Shown: positions 58,159 through 64,000 of the stretch, piece by piece
How positions within the stretch are numbered: position 1 is the first letter of the stretch
Layout of the letters: each line of letters opens with the position of its first letter
Source of the DNA: Chthonomonas sp. UBA2785
GTDB taxonomy: Bacteria; Armatimonadota; Fimbriimonadia; Fimbriimonadales; Fimbriimonadaceae
Reading direction: 5' to 3'
Length of the DNA stretch: 64,000 nt
Assembly (NCBI GenBank): GCA_002352215.1
Contig: DEIB01000026.1
Coordinates: 1 to 64,000 of the forward strand
The notes under the pieces: model-generated
The model's input: only the letters and a program-made list of their open reading frames with translations
What the model was told of the DNA's origin: nothing
Databases searched by the model: none
Made by a program: the position numbers and the translations under genes

Positions 58159-58768
58159 GGAGTTTGTAGTCCTTCCGGTTGAGTGCGACGCTCATCGCTC
58201 TGTAGTATTCCCGCCTAAGCTGGGGCCCATTTCGGTCGGAAAATCCGTGGTCCGGGGGCGGAAAGCCAGCTTGAAGTGCCATGAGTTGGGTAATCCAACG
58301 CCCCACTCGGCCATTTCCTTCTCGAAAGGGATGAATGGCGATGAACTCGGCATGAGCTTCTGCAAGCATGTCCGATAGCTCTGAAGTTCCTGTTGCCCGG
58401 CACGGTGTAATTCTCCCAAGTACCTCAGTACTGAAGGTGGCCATGTTGGATGGAATGTAACCCGCATGGGAGAAACGAAACTCAGGTACCCCACCTTGCG
58501 CGGGCGCAATGACATCTACGATGCGAAATGTTCCGGCAAAGGGATAGATCTCCCCGAGCCAGTCCCTGTGCATTTCAGTGATTAGGTCAGTCGTGAAGAC
58601 TGTCGTTAACTCAATTTTGTTGAAGTACGCCTTCCTGGATCTTTCTAATGCCTCGTACTCAATCCTCTGAATCGCCCTTACCGACGTGATCCCGAGGAGG
58701 TTCTTGAGCACGCGCCCCCGTGAACCGGATTGAAACTCGTCCTGCTCATTGGCACGATAGCGGCTCAC
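58103..58768 (-). CDS. Fic-domain protein (AMPylating or related toxin)
   Basis: 221 residues. The Fic core HPFREGNGRVGR (about residues 146-157) is intact with catalytic His and the phosphate-binding loop; the flap and N-terminal GSRGRVLKNLLGI and IYPFAGTFRIVDV segments match typical doc/fic proteins. It would transfer AMP (or another phosphate group) from a nucleotide to a target protein. No inhibitory helix is visible at either end of this protein, so control must come from a partner. GTG start; TAGACT (58775-58780) is six bases upstream with TTGATG at the -35 position. AT-richer than neighbours. Confidence 0.88.
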   Translation of the reverse strand: MSRYRANEQDEFQSGSRGRVLKNLLGITSVRAIQRIEYEALERSRKAYFNKIELTTVFTTDLITEMHRDWLGEIYPFAGTFRIVDVIAPAQGGVPEFRFSHAGYIPSNMATFSTEVLGRITPCRATGTSELSDMLAEAHAEFIAIHPFREGNGRVGRWITQLMALQAGFPPPDHGFSDRNGPQLRREYYRAMSVALNRKDYKLLTSHFQQALDRGERSYRA

Positions 58769-58774
58769 CGCCCA

Positions 58775-58802
58775 AGTCTACTTGCCCAAGGAGGTCCATC
58801 AA
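58775..58802 (-). promoter_or_regulatory. fic promoter
   Basis: Minus strand TTGATG (58797-58802), 16-bp spacer, TAGACT (58775-58780), then six bases to the GTG start of fic. Transcript expected to begin at the start codon. Confidence 0.6.
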
Positions 58803-58850
58803 GTTCTCGGGGCCGTCAATTTCTGACTTCAAATTGGACTACACTGCGGC

Positions 58851-59777
58851 GTGCTCTCGGCGCTTCTCACGTTTGGACTCATGACTGCCACGCCTCCTGC
58901 CACCTCGAACAATCCTATCTTCCCCGGCTGGTACGCCGACCCCGAGATCCACGTGTTCCAGGGCCGCTACTACGTCTATCCCACCTACAGCGCCCCCTAC
59001 GAGAAGCAGACTTTCCTCGAAGCCTTCAGCAGCCCCGACCTGGTGCACTGGCACCGCGAGGGCCGGGTGCTGGATTTCGCCCAGATCCCTTGGAGCACCA
59101 ACCGCGCCGCGTGGGCGCCCAGCGTGATTGAGCGCAACGGCACCTACTACATGTATTTCAGCGCCGGGGATGGCGCGGGCATCGGCGTGGCGACCAGCAA
59201 AGACCCCGGCGGCCCCTTTCTGGATGCGCTGGGCAAACCGCTCATCAAGGATGTAATCAACGGCGCACAGGCCATTGACGCAAACGCCTTCATTGACGAC
59301 GACGGGCAAGCCTATCTCTATTACGGCGGGTGGAAGCACGCCAATGTGGTGCGCCTGAACGACGACATGACCAGCACGGAAGGCGAGTTCATCGAGATCA
59401 CGCCGGAGAACTACGTGGAGGGCAGCTTCATGCTCAAAAAGAACGGCGAGTACTACTTTATGTGGTCCGAAGGCGGCTGGGGCAATGATAGCTACGGCGT
59501 GGCCTATGCGCGGGCCAAGTCACCGCTGGGGCCGTTCGTGCGGATCGGCAAGATTTTGGGTACTGACCCGGCCGTGGGCAAGGGGGCGGGGCACCATTCG
59601 GTGCTGCGCCTGCCGGGGACGGACGAGTATGTGATCTGCTATCACCGCCGCCCGCTGGAGGAGACGGACGCCAACGCCCGCCAGGTGTGCCTGGATAAGC
59701 TGGAGTTCGACGCGGACGGGAACATCCTGCCCGTGCGGCAGACGTTCACCGGCGTCCCCGCCCACCCGATTCCTTGA
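58851..59777 (+). CDS. Glycoside hydrolase family 43-type enzyme
   Basis: 308 residues: N-terminal hydrophobic stretch, then a five-bladed propeller. Catalytic residues typical of GH43: Asp in GWYADPEIHVF, Asp in IDANAFIDDDGQAYLYYGG and Glu in YVEGSFMLKKNGEYYFMWSEGG. Family members are alpha-L-arabinofuranosidases or beta-xylosidases; the exact bond cannot be read. Start GTG 58851, five bases after TACACT (58840-58845). Convergent with the cytochrome-PQQ dehydrogenase, separated by a hairpin. Confidence 0.88.
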   Translation: MLSALLTFGLMTATPPATSNNPIFPGWYADPEIHVFQGRYYVYPTYSAPYEKQTFLEAFSSPDLVHWHREGRVLDFAQIPWSTNRAAWAPSVIERNGTYYMYFSAGDGAGIGVATSKDPGGPFLDALGKPLIKDVINGAQAIDANAFIDDDGQAYLYYGGWKHANVVRLNDDMTSTEGEFIEITPENYVEGSFMLKKNGEYYFMWSEGGWGNDSYGVAYARAKSPLGPFVRIGKILGTDPAVGKGAGHHSVLRLPGTDEYVICYHRRPLEETDANARQVCLDKLEFDADGNILPVRQTFTGVPAHPIP

Positions 59778-59788
59778 AAAGGCTTCAG

Positions 59789-59809
59789 CCCCGCCCTTAA
59801 GGGGCGGGG
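59789..59809. terminator. Bidirectional stem-loop between GH43 and cytochrome-PQQ dehydrogenase genes
   Basis: CCCCGCCC (59789-59796) pairs with GGGCGGGG (59802-59809) around a TTAAG loop. It overlaps the stop codon of the minus-strand gene (59797-59799). U-rich sequence follows only on the minus side (CCTTTTC). Confidence 0.6.
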
Positions 59810-61305
59810 ACGAGGCGGATGATCTTGTCGGGCTGGTTCAGCGCCACGTAGATGTTGCCGTCCGGTCCGGTGGCCACTTCACGCACGCGGCCCATGCCGT
59901 GCAACAGCTCTTCGCGCTCCACCAGCTTCGCTCCGTTCGTGCGGATGCGGTCCAGGTTGGCCCCGCTCAGCCCGCCGGCCAGAAGGTCACCGTTCCAGTT
60001 CGGGAACGCCCGCCCGCGCGCCACATCCAGGCCGCTCGCCCCGATGGAGGGCATCCAGCGCCAGGTCGGCATGGAGATGTTCTGCCCGGCGGCAGGCCAC
60101 GGCGTCCATTGCGGAATCTCGTTGTAATTGATGCTGAACGCCACCACCGGCCAGCCGTAGTTGGCGCCCTTGGTGATCAGGTTCAGTTCATCGCCGCCGC
60201 GCGGGCCATGTTCGGTGGCCCACAGTTCGCCCTTCGGCGTCATCACCAGGCCCTGCGGGTTGCGGTGGCCCAGGCTCCAGATGGCGCGCAGGTACGGCTT
60301 GTCCGCTGGCACGCGGCTGTAGAACGGGTTGTCGGTGGGGATGGTGCCGTCGTCCTTCACCCGGTAGATCTTGCCGAAGGGGTTGGTCAGCTCCTGCGCC
60401 ATCATGTTGCCGCCGCGCTCGCCCACCACAAAGAAGAGGTGGCCCTTGCCGTCGAACACGATGCGGCTGCCAAAGTGGACGCCCGCGCCGGTATAGAACT
60501 CCGGCCCGGATTGCCAAATCGTCTTTTGCTCGCTCCACGTGGCGGCGGTGGCCGTCACGCGCACGCGGCCGCGCACAATCTTGGTGTTGCCACCCCGGCC
60601 CGAGGCCGCCGGTTCGGTGTAAGCCAAATACACCCAGCCGTTCTCGCGGAACTGCGGATGCACCGACACTTCCATCATGCCGCCTTGGCCCAGTTCCAGG
60701 CTGGCGGGCACCCCGTTGAGGGGCATCACATTGCCGTTCTTGACGACCACCACGCCGCCCGGGCGGTTGGTCACCAGCATCTCCCCGGTGGGCAGCCAGT
60801 CAATGCCCCAGGGCGTCTTCAGGCCCTTGCCGGTGTCCACCACGGTTTCCACCTTAAAGTTGTGGCGCTGCGACTTGTAAACCCCGTTCACCGCGCGCGG
60901 CGAACCGAACTCGCGGCGCAGCGCACGGCCCTGCATTTCGCGGATCAGCACCACCAGGCCCCAAATCTGCTCGTCACTCATGGCTTCGCCGTAGCTGGGC
61001 ATGGCCATGTCGGGTACGCCCTTCTTGATGGCATCAAAGTACGGCTTGTCTAGTTCCTGGGCGAACTTCTCACGGGTCAGGAAGGTCTTGGTGCCAGCGC
61101 CGCCGCCTTCACCGCTCGGGCCGTGGCAGTTCAAACAGTTCTGCTGATAAAGCTGGGTCACCGTCGCCCGGGGCTGCATAGCGCGGACTTCCTTGGGCGC
61201 GGCCTTCGTGCCGGACGTGCCGGCATTGACCGACAGCGTGAGAACCGTGACCGCTCCGGCCAAGGTGGCGAACTTCCACGCGCGAGCAGACATTGATGAC
61301 TTCAT
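59797..61305 (-). CDS. Cytochrome c - PQQ-dependent sugar dehydrogenase fusion
   Basis: 502 residues. Signal-like hydrophobic segment (about 12-28), a c-type heme domain with CLNCH (Cys57-Cys60-His61) and a distal-ligand Met in DMAMPSYG, then a propeller of the glucose/sorbosone dehydrogenase family: GIDWLPTGEMLVTNRPGG, HFGSRIVFDGKGHLFFVVGERGG, LGHRNPQGLV and EHGPRGGDELNLI. The fused cytochrome would accept electrons from PQQ directly and pass them to the respiratory chain. Second PQQ enzyme of the window (see 52571-53827), which lacks the heme domain. Confidence 0.9.
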   Translation of the reverse strand: MKSSMSARAWKFATLAGAVTVLTLSVNAGTSGTKAAPKEVRAMQPRATVTQLYQQNCLNCHGPSGEGGGAGTKTFLTREKFAQELDKPYFDAIKKGVPDMAMPSYGEAMSDEQIWGLVVLIREMQGRALRREFGSPRAVNGVYKSQRHNFKVETVVDTGKGLKTPWGIDWLPTGEMLVTNRPGGVVVVKNGNVMPLNGVPASLELGQGGMMEVSVHPQFRENGWVYLAYTEPAASGRGGNTKIVRGRVRVTATAATWSEQKTIWQSGPEFYTGAGVHFGSRIVFDGKGHLFFVVGERGGNMMAQELTNPFGKIYRVKDDGTIPTDNPFYSRVPADKPYLRAIWSLGHRNPQGLVMTPKGELWATEHGPRGGDELNLITKGANYGWPVVAFSINYNEIPQWTPWPAAGQNISMPTWRWMPSIGASGLDVARGRAFPNWNGDLLAGGLSGANLDRIRTNGAKLVEREELLHGMGRVREVATGPDGNIYVALNQPDKIIRLVPAP

Positions 61306-61352
61306 GGTGAGGCGAACCTTCTCCGTATCCTACCGAAATTGGGGCCGCCCCA

Positions 61353-61940
61353 TCACCCAGGGGGCGCGTCTTTTTCCATGGCTTCGATCAGGGCTCGTGT
61401 CCAATCCGCGTCGGGGGGCAAGGGGTTCTCGATGAAGGGTCGGATCAACCGCAACCACCGCATGCGGGCGCGGGTTTCCATCACGATATTGACCGTCGCC
61501 AGCGCGCCGAAGTATTCGCCCAATTCTTGGTTGACTTGAATGAGGTTGAGGCAACGCTGCTCGAACTCCGCCAGCCCTTCCAGGCAGCGATCAATCAGGG
61601 TGAGCCGGTCGGCCGGGGCCAGGCACTCCAGAAAGAAGAACCGCAAGCGCACCCAGTCCACGGTGTGGGCAATGTCAGCCTGCTCGATGCTCGGCCCCAC
61701 CCACTTTTGCAAGGTGGCCGTGCCCGGTTCGGTAATCGAAATGCTGTTGTCTTCGGCCTGGTGGATGAGTCCAAACTTCACCAGCCGGTTCACCACCGAG
61801 TACGCTGTGCCCGCCCGCGACCGGTAATACGTAGATTCCGAAGCCGCCAGCTCCTTCATCACGGCGTACACCGTGCACGGCCCCCGGAGCCAGGTCAGCC
61901 CGAGGATGGTCATCTCGACGTTCGATAGTTTCCTTGGCAA
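61353..61940 (-). CDS. PadR-family transcriptional regulator
   Basis: 195 residues. The N-terminal winged helix starts KLSNVEMTILGLTWLRGPCTVYAVMKEL and continues with AYSVVNRLVKFGLI; the C-terminal dimerisation helices follow (FFFLECLAPADRL; CLNLIQVNQELGEY). Start TTG 61940 restores the family N-terminus and is preceded by AGAGGG at Shine-Dalgarno distance; ATG 61913 would cut into the first helix. Much longer open sequence upstream is antisense to the hydrolase gene. Divergent from the PDZ hydrolase, with a perfect inverted repeat between them. Confidence 0.82.
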   Translation of the reverse strand: MPRKLSNVEMTILGLTWLRGPCTVYAVMKELAASESTYYRSRAGTAYSVVNRLVKFGLIHQAEDNSISITEPGTATLQKWVGPSIEQADIAHTVDWVRLRFFFLECLAPADRLTLIDRCLEGLAEFEQRCLNLIQVNQELGEYFGALATVNIVMETRARMRWLRLIRPFIENPLPPDADWTRALIEAMEKDAPPG

Positions 61941-61973
61941 TGAGCCCTCTATTGTGCCCGGGAACAAGGCGAC

Positions 61974-61990
61974 TATTACATAATGTAATA
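61974..61990. promoter_or_regulatory. PadR-type operator between padR-like and PDZ-hydrolase genes
   Basis: TATTACATAATGTAATA is an inverted repeat, with ATTACAT and ATGTAAT arms about a central A, flanked by T and A. PadR proteins bind ATGTA/TACAT-type dyads. It overlaps the -10 region of the hydrolase gene (ATG 61996), so binding would repress it. Confidence 0.8.
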
Positions 61991-61995
61991 CATCT

Positions 61996-63345
61996 ATGCC
62001 TTGGATCGCCGCTGTCCTTGCCACCTCCCTCCTCTTTGCCGATGATCTGCCCCGTCGGGGTGCCCTCGGGGTTCCGCTGAGCCCGGTCACGCCGGACGTT
62101 GCCCAGAGTCTCTCTCTCCCGGCCGGCCAAGGCATCGTGGCCGGAGCCCCGGTGCCCGGACTCACCGCCGCCAATGCCGGCATCAAAACGGGCGACATCA
62201 TTGTCCAGGTCAATGGCCGCCCCGCCCAGGCGCAGGGCTTCTCCGCGTGGGTGCGCACCCTCGAAACGGGCTCCCGGGTGACCTTCCGCGTGATGCGAGA
62301 TGGCCAGACGGTGGAGCTGGCCGCGCCGCTCACCGAGAAGCCCCGCGACCCGGGCAACGAGAACTTCAAGGTCGAATACAGCTCGGTCAACAGCCATGGC
62401 GACCGGATGCGGACCATCATCACCCGCCCCACGGCCGCCGGCAAGCACCCGGGCGTGCTCTTCATCCAAGGCTTCTCGCCGGTCTCGTACGACTACACCC
62501 TCGCCACCGCCAAGGGCGATGTCACAACCCTCGATGGGCCGATCCTATTCACCCTCGCGAACTCGAACTTTGTGACCATGCGGGTGGAGAAGCCGGGCGT
62601 GGGCGATAGCGAAGGCGGCCCCTTCGAAACGATGGACTTCCTCACGGAGCTGGACATCTACGAGAAGGCGATGGAGCAGCTCCGCCAGCAGCCGAACGTC
62701 GACCCGGACAACATCTTCATCTTTGGGCACAGCATGGGCGGCTCGTTCGGGCCGGTCGTGGCCTCCAAGTACCCCACGCGTGGAGTCGTGGTGTACGGCT
62801 GCGCGGGCCGCACTTGGTTCGAGTACTTGATGGACACCATCCGCTACCAAGGCTTGGTGGCGGGGCAATCCTACGTGCAGGCCGACCAAGAAGCCCGGCT
62901 GGGCGCGCGCATCATGGCTCTGGCGATGATTGAGCGCAAGAGCGCCGAGGAGATCAAGGCCTCGCATCCTGATCTGGCCCAACTGGTGGACGCCTACTTC
63001 CCGGGCGGCATGTTCAACGGCAAGACGCTCGAGTTTTGGCGGCAACTGAACGACCTCAACCACGCCGAGTATTGGGTGAAGACCAACGCACCGGTGCTGG
63101 CCGTGCGGGGAGCCTCCGATTTCGTCACCTATGACATCGACCACAAGACGATTGCGGATACGGTGAACCAGGTGCGACCGGGCCAAGGCGAAAGCATGGT
63201 GCTGCCGAACTCGGACCACCTCTTCCACGCCTTTGCCACCGAGCAAGAAAGCATGGCCAACTTCCAGCGCGGACAGTTCAATAACGACTTCTCCAAGGTC
63301 ATGATTGACTGGTTCCGCAAGATCATGGCGACCCCGCGCTCGTAG
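61996..63345 (+). CDS. Secreted PDZ domain - alpha/beta hydrolase fusion
   Basis: 449 residues. Signal peptide (MPWIAAVLATSLLFA), a PDZ domain (about 20-115: GVPLSPVTPDVAQSLSL, GIKTGDIIVQVNGRP, TFRVMRDGQTVEL) and an alpha/beta hydrolase with nucleophile elbow GHSMGGSFGP and a late His in SDHLFHAF. A lid-like segment follows the elbow. PDZ plus hydrolase fusions are found in environmental bacteria; substrate (ester, peptide or lipid) unknown. Controlled by the PadR-type operator at its promoter. Ends before terminator 63366-63399. Confidence 0.85.
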   Translation: MPWIAAVLATSLLFADDLPRRGALGVPLSPVTPDVAQSLSLPAGQGIVAGAPVPGLTAANAGIKTGDIIVQVNGRPAQAQGFSAWVRTLETGSRVTFRVMRDGQTVELAAPLTEKPRDPGNENFKVEYSSVNSHGDRMRTIITRPTAAGKHPGVLFIQGFSPVSYDYTLATAKGDVTTLDGPILFTLANSNFVTMRVEKPGVGDSEGGPFETMDFLTELDIYEKAMEQLRQQPNVDPDNIFIFGHSMGGSFGPVVASKYPTRGVVVYGCAGRTWFEYLMDTIRYQGLVAGQSYVQADQEARLGARIMALAMIERKSAEEIKASHPDLAQLVDAYFPGGMFNGKTLEFWRQLNDLNHAEYWVKTNAPVLAVRGASDFVTYDIDHKTIADTVNQVRPGQGESMVLPNSDHLFHAFATEQESMANFQRGQFNNDFSKVMIDWFRKIMATPRS

Positions 63346-63365
63346 GCTGGCTGCCGCACTTGTGA

Positions 63366-63399
63366 AGCCACTTGTCTCGGCAAGTGGCTCTCTTTTTTT
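63366..63399 (+). terminator. Rho-independent terminator
   Basis: Perfect 9-bp stem AGCCACTTG/CAAGTGGCT with a six-base loop, followed by CTCTTTTTTT. Ends the PDZ-hydrolase gene. Confidence 0.95.
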
Positions 63400-63438
63400 A
63401 AGTGGCGAGCGGGCAGGGATTCGGCTAGACTCCAGTTG

Positions 63439-64000
63439 ATGTCTGCATTCCTCTCGTGCATGCTGGCGGCGGCGGTGCTCAGCCCAGCCCCGGCGGCACC
63501 TATCCAGCAAAGCGGATCGCAACCCGTGCCGGATGCCGTCACCAAGCACACCATCCAGTTGCCGACGGGTCCGCTCAGCTACACCGCCCACGCCTCGATG
63601 ATCGGGCTCGGCCCCGAAGGGGCTCCGGATTGCCACATGTTCTATGTGGCGTACACCAAGGATGGAGCGGATTTGGGAACCCGCCCGGTGACGTTCGCTT
63701 TCAATGGCGGACCGGGAAGTTCCACCATGTGGTTACACATGGGTTCGCTCGGGCCTAAGCGTGCGCCGATGAACGACGACGGGAGCTTGCCCAAGCCGCC
63801 CTACCAAGCCGTAGACAACCAGGAAACCTGGCTGGATTTCACGGACGTCGTGCTGATTGACGCCCCGGGCACGGGCTACAGCCGCTTGGCCAATTCCGCC
63901 GCGGGCCCGCGCTACTTCGGGGTCAGCCAGGATATCCAAGCCTTCACCAACTTCATTCGGCTGTGGCTGACCAAGCACCAACGCTGGAACTCCCCGCTCT
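63439..64000 (+). CDS. S10 serine carboxypeptidase-like protein, 5' part
   Basis: Open to the window end; 187 residues are seen. Signal peptide MSAFLSCMLAAAVLSPAPA, then HTIQLPTGPLSYTAHASMIGL and the S10 signature VTFAFNGGPGSSTMWLHMGSLGPKR, the oxyanion-loop region of serine carboxypeptidases, followed by DVVLIDAPGTGYSRL. The catalytic Ser, Asp and His lie beyond the window. Periplasmic peptidases of this group trim peptides from the C-terminus. TAGACT (63426-63431) is seven bases before the ATG. Confidence 0.88.
   Translation, partial: MSAFLSCMLAAAVLSPAPAAPIQQSGSQPVPDAVTKHTIQLPTGPLSYTAHASMIGLGPEGAPDCHMFYVAYTKDGADLGTRPVTFAFNGGPGSSTMWLHMGSLGPKRAPMNDDGSLPKPPYQAVDNQETWLDFTDVVLIDAPGTGYSRLANSAAGPRYFGVSQDIQAFTNFIRLWLTKHQRWNSPL

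Noticed and set aside
58750..58767. Second sigma-54-like site (TTGGCACGATAGCGGC)
   Set aside because: The -12 half does not match TTGC and it lies inside fic, 100 bases from the GH43 start.
61941..62465. Long upstream extension of the PadR-like gene
   Set aside because: It is antisense to the PDZ hydrolase and runs through the operator; the family N-terminus begins at 61940.

Overview
This is a continuous, gene-dense stretch of a high-GC (roughly 60-65% by eye) bacterial chromosome. I annotate 61 protein genes and see no rRNA, tRNA, CRISPR array or insertion sequence. Two PEP-CTERM proteins, a mannose-1-phosphate guanylyltransferase/phosphomannomutase fusion, FolE2, secreted proteins with pseudopilin-like C-termini and many secreted glycan enzymes suggest a free-living diderm, most plausibly Armatimonadota (Fimbriimonadia-like). 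That placement is an inference. No gap between genes exceeds 300 bases; the longest (54734-54985) holds a terminator and a candidate structured RNA.

Layout. 1-1.1 kb: aroF. 1.2-4 kb: a large, AT-richer STAND-type ATPase. 4-9.6 kb: four tandem paralogous secreted proteins. 9.6-17.4 kb: housekeeping genes (coaBC, gmk, yvcK, a holin-like membrane protein, mutS). 17.5-20.8 kb: a PEP-CTERM protein with a sigma-54-like promoter, a beta-barrel-like protein and a VapBC45-like toxin-antitoxin pair. 20.8-26.8 kb: serS in an overlapping cluster with DprE1/DprE2-like oxidoreductases, divergent from the guanylyltransferase fusion. 26.8-37 kb: two Gfo/Idh/MocA oxidoreductases, a matrixin-like protease, an alpha-L-fucosidase, an ECF sigma factor with a methyltransferase, folE2, a DppA-like peptidase and a J-domain/WD40 fusion. 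37-42.6 kb: TspO, small membrane proteins, an old yellow enzyme, hpt, rho and YceI. 42.7-49.9 kb: pullulanase-like GH13, ABC exporter, PEP-CTERM trypsin-like protease, pyrD and a WD40 protein. 50-54.8 kb: fucosidase, sialidase-like protein, PQQ sugar dehydrogenase and a low-complexity Spy-like protein. 55-64 kb: AraC/VOC, a DUF5666-type lipoprotein, arsC, Fic with a small convergent partner, GH43, cytochrome-PQQ dehydrogenase, PadR with its operator and a PDZ hydrolase, and the start of an S10 peptidase.

How it fits together. Secreted fucosidases, GH43, GH13, a sialidase-like protein and two PQQ sugar dehydrogenases indicate extracellular glycan breakdown and sugar oxidation. The guanylyltransferase fusion, the DprE-like pair and PEP-CTERM proteins point to surface polysaccharide. 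Islands with lower GC (STAND ATPase, VapBC45-like pair, Fic locus, one membrane protein) look acquired and carry defence- or toxin-type genes. A window-wide regularity is a TANNNT-like -10 box lying only 5-9 bases before start codons, which suggests widespread leaderless transcription.
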